A stretch of DNA of 64,000 bases from an uncultured Clostridia bacterium (GTDB lineage: Bacteria; Bacillota; Clostridia; UBA1381; UBA9506). Location of the stretch: positions 1 to 64,000 of the forward strand of contig CAKSBF010000012.1 of NCBI GenBank assembly GCA_934438075.1, in the 5' to 3' direction. This document shows positions 30,101 to 37,752 of this stretch, piece after piece. A program made the translations under genes and the position numbers. The notes under the pieces were generated by a model. It was not told the DNA's origin and ran no database searches. It saw nothing but the letters and a program-made list of their open reading frames with translations. Numbering within the stretch: the stretch's first letter is position 1; each line of letters starts with the position of its first letter.

Positions 30101-31947
30101 ATACTTATACTCTGGGCGGCGTTGCTCTTGCCAATAAAAATTTCTCCGAAAATGATAAAACCGGTTTTGCAATGACCGTCATGCCGGCATATGCCGATTT
30201 CGGAGTAAATATGAAGATTGGTGAAAATGAAGTTTGCAATACGACTCAAATAGACGCACCGGTTGAATCAAGATGGCATCAGATCGCATATGTGGTTGAC
30301 AGAAACGGCAGCGCTGTAACTTATGTGGACAATAAAGCTGTTTCCGCTTACAACATTGCAGCTTCAGAAGGCAGCATCGACGCAGAAAATGCACATCTTA
30401 TCTTTGGTGCTGACGGCCTGGGACAGTATGGTATGATAAGCGGCGAATTTGATGACATTAAAATCTATCCGTTCGCTTTAGCCACCGGTAAACTGGAAGA
30501 AATGTATTATGAAACAATGCTGAATAAGGTAAATTATGAAGCGGAAACAATGCTCGCCTCAGACAATGCGAAATATTACAGCGAGGAAAACAAAACCGCA
30601 CTAAATACTCTTCTTACAGCTTCAAAAGAATATGCCGGCAATTATACACTTGGAGCGACAGCAGAATTAAAAGAAAAGTATAACAGCTTTAATGCGGCCT
30701 ATGATGCTTTTCTGAATAAGGATTCCAAAGGGGCAATGCTTTTCACCTCTGATATTCATATTGCAGGAACAAGCGATGAACAAGGCAACGGTCTGTGGAT
30801 GAAAAAATCCTTACAACAGCACGAGGAGCTTGGCATTGATTTAAAAACATGGGTAAACTCCGGCGACTATTCCGACACCGGAAACGGTTATCAGCATATC
30901 TTCTTTGATCTTTTAGCCAAAAACATCCCTGAAAAGCTCAACGCCGTGATAGCAAGAGGCAACCATGATGAACCTCAGCAAGGCTCAAGAAAAGATGAAA
31001 GCGGAAATAACATTATATTGACAAGAGACGAACTGAGAGAAGAATTTCAGCAGAGAATGAAACCGTACTTCGACTTTTCCGACGGCATCAATAAAAACCT
31101 GCTTGCAGCCGACAAGAGTTTGAACGAACCTTATTACTACTTAAATGACGGAATGGCACATTACATCGTGATAGACAATTACGATGGCGGAAGAACCATG
31201 TGGATCAGTCCGGAGCAGTTTGTATGGCTGGAGGATACGCTGAATGCTATATCAGGCGATGGAAAACCGATCTTTGTGGTTCAGCATCTTCCGATTACCG
31301 GTTCGGTCGGCGATTCTGTTCCGGGATATCCTTTGAATAAAGAAGACGGCGACAAACTGGTTGCTCTCTTAAACCGATATGACAATATCTTTTTACTGAA
31401 TGGGCATACACATAACGGACTTGGTGGCGCAACCAATACCGCTTATAATTTTGGGAACTTCTGGCAAATTAATATGACCTCCTTCGGTCAGGGAAGCATA
31501 AAAGGTTTCACCGGCTACGGAGTCGGTTTCTACGTCAATGTATATCAAGATAAAATCGTTTGCAGAGCAAGAGATTTTAAAAACGACGAATGGTTAAGAG
31601 ATTATGATATGAGTTTTGATCTGAAGCCGGCCTCAAAAACCACTATGCAAAGAATTGAACTTTCCGATGCAATAACAAACTATGCTTCTGTTGCAGAAAC
31701 AAACGGGAAAACGATAACCGTATCTGTCCCGGTTCACTTTATGGAAAGCAGCGGAAATTATAAGGCAATCTTGGCACAATATGCCGATAACAAGCTGATT
31801 TCAACAGTAACAGCAGACGTTAATGCAGGCGATACAGAAATTCGTTTTCAAACAACAGTTTCACAAAATACTACGGAGATGAAAATCCTGGTTCTCAATA
31901 CGCTTTCGGAGTTAAAGCCTCTCTGCACTTTCAGAGCAAGACAATAA
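27136..31947 (+). CDS. Giant secreted metallophosphoesterase with three N-terminal repeats and a LamG domain
   Basis: A 1603-residue exported protein. After a signal peptide (about 1-26), three repeats of about 275-280 residues begin near residues 41, 321 and 595 (TPENYAGIVF, SPENYAIVFI, SPSSYAVVYT). Each pairs a beta-rich part ending in a strand such as MPSLTVKY, reminiscent of CBM96-type modules, with a helical part of about 80 residues (NAATEDSISKVIND). A LamG-like jelly roll follows (about 890-1125). Residues about 1200-1485 form a calcineurin-like phosphoesterase with the metal motifs DIH (1206), GDYSD (1242), GNHD (1274), QHLP (1383) and GHTH (1423). A further 110 C-terminal residues are unassigned. 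No SLH, LPXTG or other anchor is seen. The substrate is unknown; a phosphorylated glycan or nucleotide is possible. It is a single gene on the opposite strand to both large operons. Confidence 0.85.
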   Translation: MKLLKKALAIVLASVMCLSLNVAVLAEEGDTAADFYEATLTPENYAGIVFDVPGYSGHPNGRPIEAYYNTRYPSNALLLAEYVSMITSYKVPVKSALSGITMNWKYNTSGLTTSRTLPIFYDLNRFAPEIADGVYQSTDSGYTAIADYSKNYWPASGYSYTGTSFASQLAANESTDSSDSIHTYDLTETVMAKYTAADCSSEYITLATGRETSEYSNSSFYMHSDEYMPSLTVKYRTQAILDYINAATEDSISKVINDIGAIGVLSGGTTDYQAYTLLSDAAKKTVGKNLLALMPDNGFATISAVAAAFGNAMNLPTVTFTVSPENYAIVFIDATDGASGNTSTLDLHYNMLYSGSGPLRSTRMSIITGFEVPLKEYVTNLKANYSFTNGNAANGRTQPFFYDLNRFALSAEAGLYDSTTAAYTEATKYTNSYWGTGGSLKTAYEFTYADAQVLTDSAKSLDITNSVLGSLKAAENNYLTLATGQANSTYLNYLFAVNKSEGIPTLTLTYLEADLLNAINAATEDNIASVLDQLAKAGAFSETQSGADLYLGLTPSGKKEIGKNLLRQRPEAGFASLTAVQTAWDLSMTLEKIETEISPSSYAVVYTTTTSGSYGYGSYHDNSIAKQTGGDLMKTYVNKWEMTDFTKKAYANLYTTKTIAEFQIPFKGCLSEIKANYELAAVQNGNKTGYSIDFATKEMSLSKVPAVYQASYDDFTSATNEQFQNWYRYATSADWQKGPQNVQDNFVPSSKAFEQTIDLTDCALKNFKASSSDYITTRAGGASIYDGWRITNIPTVKLAYTASSVLDCINSASDTAALLDELGLSGLLNASKSGYEGYKGLNQDGKQNVAAAVGAKLQTGGYASYAEFITAYDKAVESYVNNAVKNPSVNISFDNGNVSNTGTNSAVVPTLHGTPTYVTGANGSKALSISNTFGQAAQNYLDLGEYKFNNNNFSIVFWMRAVNAGIGEFGHDAENLSRCSADAVDFSKNTYTLGGVALANKNFSENDKTGFAMTVMPAYADFGVNMKIGENEVCNTTQIDAPVESRWHQIAYVVDRNGSAVTYVDNKAVSAYNIAASEGSIDAENAHLIFGADGLGQYGMISGEFDDIKIYPFALATGKLEEMYYETMLNKVNYEAETMLASDNAKYYSEENKTALNTLLTASKEYAGNYTLGATAELKEKYNSFNAAYDAFLNKDSKGAMLFTSDIHIAGTSDEQGNGLWMKKSLQQHEELGIDLKTWVNSGDYSDTGNGYQHIFFDLLAKNIPEKLNAVIARGNHDEPQQGSRKDESGNNIILTRDELREEFQQRMKPYFDFSDGINKNLLAADKSLNEPYYYLNDGMAHYIVIDNYDGGRTMWISPEQFVWLEDTLNAISGDGKPIFVVQHLPITGSVGDSVPGYPLNKEDGDKLVALLNRYDNIFLLNGHTHNGLGGATNTAYNFGNFWQINMTSFGQGSIKGFTGYGVGFYVNVYQDKIVCRARDFKNDEWLRDYDMSFDLKPASKTTMQRIELSDAITNYASVAETNGKTITVSVPVHFMESSGNYKAILAQYADNKLISTVTADVNAGDTEIRFQTTVSQNTTEMKILVLNTLSELKPLCTFRARQ
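27250..29796 (+). repeat. Three tandem coding repeats in the giant phosphoesterase
   Basis: Three units of roughly 830 bp encode the same two-part module, a beta-rich domain followed by a helical domain. Protein similarity is clear (for example DLNRFAPE and DLNRFALS; INAATEDSIS and INAATEDNIA), but the DNA has diverged, so the duplication is old. The third unit is the most divergent. Confidence 0.75.
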
Positions 31948-31979
31948 CACAATAAAACTATAATTCAAAAGCAAATTTT

Positions 31980-32022
31980 AAGGCATCTCTTCAAAAAGAC
32001 GTAATTTTTGAAGAGGTGCCTT
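31980..32022 (+). terminator. Rho-independent terminator of the giant phosphoesterase gene
   Basis: An 18-bp stem with one G-U pair (31980-31997 with 32005-32022) and a 7-nt loop lies 32 nt after the stop. The T-run after the stem is short (CCTTTA). Confidence 0.8.
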
Positions 32023-32308
32023 TATCCATTTCCCCATATTGGCATTCAATTCCTTTATTAAAATCATTTGAAATACCTTTTAACCTATAGTCTAAATCAG
32101 ATTACAATATCATGAAATTATCAGTCCCATGTTCTATCTTTTGTCTTTGCAATGACTGTCGCAGCATCTATCTTTCTATTCCATGCTATAAAGGGCAGCA
32201 TTCCATAGCTGCACACTTCTCTCCATCTAAATTGCGATTTACCGGGAATTTAATTTCTGATAAAACAAACCACATTAAAAATTTTAACCATTACAGTATA
32301 ATTTTGCA
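32023..32308. other. AT-rich non-coding stretch before fucO
   Basis: The only open frame of note (71 codons at 32112) has no ribosome site and looks random. A second TATAAT at 32297-32302 without a good -35 is the only other signal. The fucO promoter begins at its right end. Confidence 0.5.
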
Positions 32309-32337
32309 TTTACAAAGCCCAATTTGAACATTATAAT
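32309..32337 (+). promoter_or_regulatory. Promoter of fucO
   Basis: TTTACA (32309-32314, 5/6) and a perfect TATAAT (32332-32337) are separated by 17 bp. The expected transcript has a leader of about 70 nt before the ATG at 32416. This is the best sigma-A-type promoter in the window. Confidence 0.65.
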
Positions 32338-32415
32338 ACAAGTACACAATCAATCATTAAACATCTTATATTTTAAAAATAATATAATTTATTCAGATGA
32401 AAGGTGGATTTTTTT

Positions 32416-33561
32416 ATGAACAAGTTTATGCTTAACGAAACCTCATATCATGGCGCCGGTGCCATCAATGCTATTCCGGATGAAATAAAAAGCCGCGGAT
32501 TTAAAAAGGTATTTGTTGCATCGGATCCGGATCTTGTAAAGTTCGGTGTTTCAAAAAAAATCACTGATATAATTGAAAAGGCAGGAATCGACTACACACT
32601 GTATTCCGATATCAAACCGAACCCAACAATCGAAAATGTTCAGCATGGTGTTAAGGAATTCAAAGACAGCGGCGCAGATTGTATCGTTGCTATCGGCGGC
32701 GGATCGTCTATGGATACTTCAAAAGCTATCGGAATAATTATCGCCAATCCCGAGTTTGCTGATGTACGCTCACTTGAGGGAGTCGCTCCCACCAAAAACA
32801 AATGCGTGCCGATCATTGCAGTGCCGACAACTGCCGGAACCGCTGCGGAGGTTACCATTAACTATGTTATTACAGACGTTGAAAAGAAACGCAAATTCGT
32901 ATGTGTTGACGCTCACGACATTCCTGTCGTCGCTGTTGTTGACCCGGATATGATGTCAACAATGCCGGCATCTCTTACTGCAGCAACCGGTATGGATGCT
33001 CTTACCCACGCTATTGAGGGTTATATAACCAAAGGCGCATGGGAGCTCTCAGATATGTTCCATATCAAAGCCATTGAAATAATTGCGCGTTCACTCCGCG
33101 ATGCCGTAAAGAACGGAAAAGACGGCAGAGAGGGAATGGCTCTCGGTCAGTATGTTGCCGGAATGGGATTCTCAAATGTCGGCCTCGGTGTTGACCATTC
33201 CATGGCGCACACGCTTTCCGCTTATTATGACACTCCGCACGGTAAGGCATGTGCAATACTTCTGCCGGCAGTAATGGAATACAACGCCGAATATACAGGC
33301 GAAAAATATAAGGACATTGCAAAAGCTATGGGTGTTGAAAATGTCGACTCCATGACTGCCGATGAATACCGCAAGGCAGCTGTTGACGCAGTTCGCAAGC
33401 TTTCGGAAGATGTCGGAATACCCTCGAGTCTGAAAGGCATTGTCAAAGAAGAAGACATTCCGGCTCTTGCAGAGTCGGCATATGCAGATGCTTGCCGTCC
33501 CGGAAATCCAAGGGATACAAGCGTAGATGAAATTGCTGAAATCTACAAAAGTTTGATGTAA
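32416..33561 (+). CDS. fucO: Iron-dependent alcohol dehydrogenase, lactaldehyde reductase (FucO) type
   Basis: A 381-residue cytoplasmic enzyme of the iron-containing alcohol dehydrogenase family. It closely resembles E. coli FucO over its full length, sharing VPTTAGTAAEVTINYVITD and ALGQYVAGMGFSNVGLG. The NAD-binding loop is GGGS (94-97). The four iron ligands of FucO map to D194, H198, H261 and H275, all present. FucO reduces L-lactaldehyde, made when fuculose or rhamnulose 1-phosphate is cleaved, to 1,2-propanediol with NADH. AAAGGTGG lies 8 nt before the ATG; a GTG at 32404 is not needed. It is a single-gene unit with its own promoter and terminator. A related propanediol or butanol dehydrogenase role cannot be excluded. 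Confidence 0.9.
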   Translation: MNKFMLNETSYHGAGAINAIPDEIKSRGFKKVFVASDPDLVKFGVSKKITDIIEKAGIDYTLYSDIKPNPTIENVQHGVKEFKDSGADCIVAIGGGSSMDTSKAIGIIIANPEFADVRSLEGVAPTKNKCVPIIAVPTTAGTAAEVTINYVITDVEKKRKFVCVDAHDIPVVAVVDPDMMSTMPASLTAATGMDALTHAIEGYITKGAWELSDMFHIKAIEIIARSLRDAVKNGKDGREGMALGQYVAGMGFSNVGLGVDHSMAHTLSAYYDTPHGKACAILLPAVMEYNAEYTGEKYKDIAKAMGVENVDSMTADEYRKAAVDAVRKLSEDVGIPSSLKGIVKEEDIPALAESAYADACRPGNPRDTSVDEIAEIYKSLM

Positions 33562-33595
33562 TTATACTCCCCACATATTTACAGGATTTTACAAG

Positions 33596-33623
33596 AAAGG
33601 CGCTTCTTTTGAAGCGCCTTTTT
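33596..33623 (+). terminator. Rho-independent terminator of fucO
   Basis: An 11-bp perfect stem (33596-33606 with 33611-33621) closes a TTTT loop and runs into a T-run. It lies 34 nt after the fucO stop and may also stop the convergent MATE transcript. Confidence 0.9.
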
Positions 33624-33811
33624 GTCTCTATCTATGCGGGTCTTCATATAAAGCATTATACTACCGTTCAGCAAACACATTAAAATCATTCCCTACATTC
33701 ATCAATATTCCTCCCGTTTTGACATATTGCTGTAGCTTATATGAACCTAACCCCCACTTACGGAACTCTACCCAAACCTCACATTTGACTTTCACAAAAC
33801 TTGCCGTGATA

Positions 33812-35122
33812 TTATCTGTAAACTATGCCGTTTCTTTCAGAAACCCTTTTCAACGTTAAAGCGATGACCAGACAAATGCCTTCAGCAACAGCAACAGTAA
33901 ACCAAACAAAGTCATAGCCAAACAAACGCGGTAGACTGTTAATACAAATCGAATTAAAAATTAGACTGCGGCAAATATTCAATACGATTGCGTAAGGTGT
34001 CCGCTTTGTTGAAAACAAATAGGCACCGATAACCGAGCTGCTTGCAGCAAAGACATAGTTTAAGCAATATTTTGGAAGCGATGTCTTTACAATTTCTATC
34101 GCAGCCTCTTTCGCCCCAAAAAGCAAACAGATAGGTCTGCCCAAAACAAACGTCACTGCAAAAATACACAAACCGCCGATTAAAGCAAATTTTTGCCCGT
34201 TTTTGAAATAGTAACGCAAACTTACATCATCCTTTGCACCATAACTCAATCCGTACAAAGGCTGCAAACCGCCTGCCAGGCCGTACATCAGCGAAGCAAA
34301 AAGCGACGCGGCATAACAGATAACCGAAAAAGCATTTACAGATACATTTCCGAGATATGTAATAAGCATTTTGTTCATGAAAAATGTAGTAACCGGGTTT
34401 GCGAACTGCGCTATCATTTCCGGCAACCCCCGCAGCATGATTTTCCCATAAAGAGAAAAATCAATTTTAAATTTTTTTATACGCAAATTTCCCTTTTTAA
34501 AAACAAAATGACCCAGCGCAACCAAAAGCCCCGTAAAGTTTGCAAAGCCTGTCGCGAATGCCGCTCCCGCAACGCCTTTTGCCAGAGGATAGACGAGCAG
34601 CCAATCGCCAAAAATATTTATAACCGTACAAGTAATAGATGTTATCATGGAAATATTCGGATTTCCGTCATTTCTTGCAAAGGAATTAAAGCAATAAAAC
34701 AACGTCGTGGGCAGCAAAAATACGGAATACCATCGAACATAATCGGAAACCATCGCAAGGTACGTACTGTTTGCACCGAGATATTCCGCTATTTTATCAC
34801 TAAAAATTATACCTAATATGCTTATAAGAGAAAAAACCACGGCATTGATTGATAAGGAGTGCATAAATGCTTGATTTGCTCCCGTGTTGTCCCCCCGCCC
34901 GAAACGGACTGCGGCAACCGCAACGCCGCCTATATTAAACAATACGGAAAAGGCACCTACGAGCATAACAAAAGGCATCGCAAGACTGACGGCCCCCAAT
35001 GCATCCGTGCCCACTCCGTTGCCGACAAACATACCATCGACAATGGTTAAAATAAACATACTGATATTACCTAGCAACGCCGGTATAATATAGTGTATCA
35101 GATTTCTTCTTTGTTCGTGCAT
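33812..35122 (-). CDS. MATE family efflux transporter (MepA-like)
   Basis: A 436-residue membrane protein with about 12 helices and the two-fold MATE layout (IPALLGNISMFILTIVDGMF at the start of the first half; RGLPEMIAQFANPVTTFFMN at the start of the second). Such proteins export cationic compounds or drugs in exchange for Na+ or H+. The ATG at 35122 abuts the TAA of the MarR gene (TAAATG), with AGGAGG 8 nt upstream inside the MarR coding region, so the pair is translationally coupled. The MarR protein is the likely repressor, making this a self-contained resistance unit rather than part of the sugar loci. Confidence 0.9.
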   Translation of the reverse strand: MHEQRRNLIHYIIPALLGNISMFILTIVDGMFVGNGVGTDALGAVSLAMPFVMLVGAFSVLFNIGGVAVAAVRFGRGDNTGANQAFMHSLSINAVVFSLISILGIIFSDKIAEYLGANSTYLAMVSDYVRWYSVFLLPTTLFYCFNSFARNDGNPNISMITSITCTVINIFGDWLLVYPLAKGVAGAAFATGFANFTGLLVALGHFVFKKGNLRIKKFKIDFSLYGKIMLRGLPEMIAQFANPVTTFFMNKMLITYLGNVSVNAFSVICYAASLFASLMYGLAGGLQPLYGLSYGAKDDVSLRYYFKNGQKFALIGGLCIFAVTFVLGRPICLLFGAKEAAIEIVKTSLPKYCLNYVFAASSSVIGAYLFSTKRTPYAIVLNICRSLIFNSICINSLPRLFGYDFVWFTVAVAEGICLVIALTLKRVSERNGIVYR

Positions 35123-35575
35123 TTACTTTTCCTCCTGCAACAATTGATTAATTTCTTTCTCAAATATTGTATATTGTAATTCAAACAATTTTAAAAATTG
35201 ACATAATTGTCTCTCGTCCATTTTGCCTATAGCAGAGTTTTCTGCCCTAATCAGCGGATCTATACAATTTTGGCACCTCTTCAATCCTTTATCTGTCAAA
35301 GAAATCAGCTTACTGTTTTTTGCTTCTGTTCCCTTGCTCAATTCTACAAGTCCCGTCTCTGCAAGTTTCAGCACAGCTGAATTAACAGTCTGCTTTGAAA
35401 GGCAAAAATCATCAGCGAGTTTATTTTGCGTGGTCGCAGTCTGTTCAATATACAGCTTGTAAAGAATTTTAAATTGACAATCAGAAAATCCAAAATACGC
35501 TGCCGCATTGCGATATAAAGCATTATAGCGATTTGAAATCTCGGAATATTTCTTATTCCATTGGTAAATATTCAT
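35123..35575 (-). CDS. MarR family transcriptional regulator
   Basis: A 150-residue regulator with a winged helix in the middle: TATTQNKLADDFCLSKQTV as the recognition region, then LVELSKGTEAKNSKLISLTD as the wing. Flanking N- and C-terminal helices would form the dimer. It probably represses its own operon through the palindrome 12 bp upstream of its start and releases DNA when it binds a small molecule. An AGGGGG-type ribosome site precedes the ATG at 35575. The MATE gene follows without a gap. Confidence 0.88.
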   Translation of the reverse strand: MNIYQWNKKYSEISNRYNALYRNAAAYFGFSDCQFKILYKLYIEQTATTQNKLADDFCLSKQTVNSAVLKLAETGLVELSKGTEAKNSKLISLTDKGLKRCQNCIDPLIRAENSAIGKMDERQLCQFLKLFELQYTIFEKEINQLLQEEK

Positions 35576-35586
35576 TAAATACCCCC

Positions 35587-35608
35587 TAAAGTCCGAAAGC
35601 GGACTTTA
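35587..35608. promoter_or_regulatory. Palindromic MarR operator
   Basis: A perfect inverted repeat with 9-bp arms (TAAAGTCCG at 35587-35595 and its complement at 35600-35608) lies between the -10 box and the ribosome site of the marR gene. Position and symmetry fit a dimeric MarR repressor site. Confidence 0.65.
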
Positions 35609-35611
35609 TAT

Positions 35612-35639
35612 AGTATATCATAAAAAAATAAAAAAGCAA
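35612..35639 (-). promoter_or_regulatory. Promoter of the marR-MATE operon
   Basis: On the minus strand TTGCTT (35639-35634) and TATACT (35617-35612, 5/6) are separated by 16 bp. The -35 falls inside the terminator of the upstream operon, and the palindromic operator starts right after the -10. Confidence 0.5.
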
Positions 35640-35654
35640 CCCAAAAGGATTGCT
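35625..35654 (-). terminator. Terminator of the second polysaccharide operon
   Basis: An 8-bp stem with one G-U pair (35635-35642 with 35647-35654) closes a TTTT loop on the minus strand and is followed by a long T-rich run (TTTTTTATTTTTTT). It lies after the Gfo/Idh/MocA gene and marks the end of that operon. Confidence 0.75.
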
Positions 35655-35718
35655 AAAAAATCATTTTTATAAATAATACTACCTATTAAAAGCGTTTTAG
35701 AATGGTGCACAAGCACAG

Positions 35719-36666
35719 CTATATTTGTCGAAAAGCGCTTTCTAAAGCGGCAATAACCACTTTACCGTACTCCGGCGTTGCCATTTCATTGGGCTCGCCG
35801 CGCACCAACTTTATAAACTCCCTTAGTTGGCAATCAATTATGGATTCATCATAGTCAAGCTCAACCCTTTTTAATGGTTCTTTGCCCTTTGATATCCACA
35901 AAATACAGCCATCCTCAATCCAGGCAACTCCATTTGTAAAATAAAAGTATGTATCATACTGTCTGGGTACATGACAGCCGCAATAACTAAATGCTCCGCT
36001 TACCCCATCGGAAAATTGTACCAATGCCTGCGCAGTTGCCTCTACAGTATCATCCGTTAGGAAATTGTTGCCCAAAGCCGTCACCTTTTCCGGTACAAGG
36101 CCTGTAACATACATCACCTTATCCAATGTATGTGCTCCATAATTCATCAAAATACCTCCGCCCGCCTGTTCTTTGTTTAAAAACCATTTAGGGCGGTTTG
36201 TGAAGTAGTCGGTATTGCGTGTCTCAGTCACCGAACACAGGCTTCCGAGCTCTCCGCTGCAAAACATTCGGCGCAGTTCCCGATAACACGCATAATACCG
36301 CTGAACATGACCGACAGCCAGTGGAGTGCCGGTCTGTTTGGCCGCGGAAATCATCTCTTCACACTCTGCCACAGTATTTGCCATCGGTTTTTCAATCAGA
36401 GTTGTTACTCCCTGTTCCAAAAAATATATACTCACATCCTTATGCAAAAAGTGTGGCAAATTTAAAATCACTGCATCTAATTTTTCCTGCGACTGCATTT
36501 CTTTGTAATCCGTATAAACATGCGCTTTGGTTCCCGATGCCAATTCCCTTGCTTTTTCAAAAAACAGATCGCAAACTGCCGTCAATTCACAATCATTATT
36601 TTTATCAATTGCTGCTTTGTGTTCTTTTCCGATTGCACCCGCACCCACCATACCTATTCGAATCAC
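35719..36666 (-). CDS. Gfo/Idh/MocA family oxidoreductase
   Basis: A 315-residue cytoplasmic NAD(P)-dependent sugar dehydrogenase. The N-terminal Rossmann fold has GMVGAGAIGKEH (about residues 5-16), and the family's EKP motif is present (TTLIEKPMANT). The C-terminal half is the alpha/beta sheet domain that binds the sugar; GAHTLDKVMY carries the conserved His. Typical reactions are oxidation of inositols, uronates or aminosugars. The start is GTG at 36666, chosen because AAAGGAG sits 8 nt upstream; further upstream codons look non-coding. It is the last gene of the second locus, consistent with monosaccharide conversion after depolymerisation. Confidence 0.86.
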   Translation of the reverse strand: MIRIGMVGAGAIGKEHKAAIDKNNDCELTAVCDLFFEKARELASGTKAHVYTDYKEMQSQEKLDAVILNLPHFLHKDVSIYFLEQGVTTLIEKPMANTVAECEEMISAAKQTGTPLAVGHVQRYYACYRELRRMFCSGELGSLCSVTETRNTDYFTNRPKWFLNKEQAGGGILMNYGAHTLDKVMYVTGLVPEKVTALGNNFLTDDTVEATAQALVQFSDGVSGAFSYCGCHVPRQYDTYFYFTNGVAWIEDGCILWISKGKEPLKRVELDYDESIIDCQLREFIKLVRGEPNEMATPEYGKVVIAALESAFRQI

Positions 36667-36818
36667 TTCAAACACTCCTTTACAAATTAAAATTACAACA
36701 GGCCTATCATGCATATCTTCCGATTGCAGACGCCGTTATCCCTGCCGTCACTTTCATTACCAAAAATTCGTCATATTAAAAATCCGGAACACCCGGTCGA
36801 ACTTTACGCCATTGCAGC

Positions 36819-37691
36819 TTAAATACTTTTGAAACCTTCGCCATATACCTGCAGCGCATCTTCAATAACGACAAATGCATTTCGGTCTATTTTCTTCACC
36901 GTATCAATTACTCTCGGTACCTCTTTGGGGCTGACAACGCAAAGAAGCATATAACCATCGTCCTTCGAATACATCCCTTTGCAGTGCAGACCGGACACGC
37001 CGCGTTCAAATTTTGTCATTATTTTTTCTGCGATCAATTCATTATCAGGCGAAAAAATTTGCACAGATTTTGCCCTTTCTCCGAAAACAACAACTATATC
37101 GGTTATTTTTGAGGAAATGTACAAAGCTAATAATGAATAGACCGTAATTTCAAAACTTTTAAATATAATTCCTGCCAAAATTACGATGATACCGTCAATG
37201 CACAAAATTAAATTTGCCGTTGCCACATGCGGAAAAAAACGTTTGATAATCAAAGCGGCAAAGTCGCTTCCGCCCGTTGATGCATTCACCCGAATTACAA
37301 ATCCAACGCCGAGTCCCATCAAAAAACCGCCCATAATCAAAGCGATTAACATTTCACCCTTGTAAATCGGCAAATAGCTTGTCAGCTCCAAAAACAAGGA
37401 AAGAAACAAGGTACCCGATACAGTCTTTGCCACCGCATATTTTCCCAAATATCGATATCCCAGCAAAAACAGTACTGCATTACATACCAGATTTGTAACC
37501 GACAGCTTGATATGAAATAAATGCAACAAAACCGTACCGACAGATGTCACACCGCCGGCAGATATTTTATTCGGTGCCAAAAACAGATTAATACTAATTG
37601 CCAACAGAAGGGTTCCAAAAATAATACAGCCTTGCTCTGCAAATACTGTTTTCATTTTATTACCCATTTTTTCTTTGCTCCACCGATTCAA
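36819..37691 (-). CDS. YitT family membrane protein, copy 1
   Basis: A 290-residue protein with five to six N-terminal helices (DUF161 region, with GGFLMGLGVGFVIRVNAST) and a soluble C-terminal DUF2179 domain (residues about 205-285, with KGMYSKDDGYMLLCVV). The function of YitT proteins is not established; a transport role is often guessed. The start is uncertain: a TTG at 37691 has GAGGAG 7 nt upstream, while an ATG at 37667 has GGAG 10 nt upstream. A paralog is encoded 61 nt upstream. Confidence 0.87.
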   Translation of the reverse strand: MNRWSKEKMGNKMKTVFAEQGCIIFGTLLLAISINLFLAPNKISAGGVTSVGTVLLHLFHIKLSVTNLVCNAVLFLLGYRYLGKYAVAKTVSGTLFLSLFLELTSYLPIYKGEMLIALIMGGFLMGLGVGFVIRVNASTGGSDFAALIIKRFFPHVATANLILCIDGIIVILAGIIFKSFEITVYSLLALYISSKITDIVVVFGERAKSVQIFSPDNELIAEKIMTKFERGVSGLHCKGMYSKDDGYMLLCVVSPKEVPRVIDTVKKIDRNAFVVIEDALQVYGEGFKSI

Positions 37692-37752
37692 TGTATCACT
37701 CCTCTGTAAAAAAATTGCTCAGTTGTTATATTATCCGCTGCATTCTCCCCGC

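Noticed and set aside
33785..33815. Promoter-like TTGACT and TATTAT on the plus strand at the 3' end of the MATE gene
   Set aside because: The spacer is 19 bp and there is no plus-strand gene for it to serve.
33661..33816. About 50 sense codons open on the minus strand after the MATE stop
   Set aside because: No ribosome site for the longer frame and no similarity that I recognise; an open run of this length is expected by chance.
35687..35740. cre-like sequences (AAAAGCG(C/T)TTT) near the end of the dehydrogenase gene
   Set aside because: They lie at the 3' end of an operon just before its terminator, do not fully match the catabolite-repression consensus, and have no nearby promoter to control.
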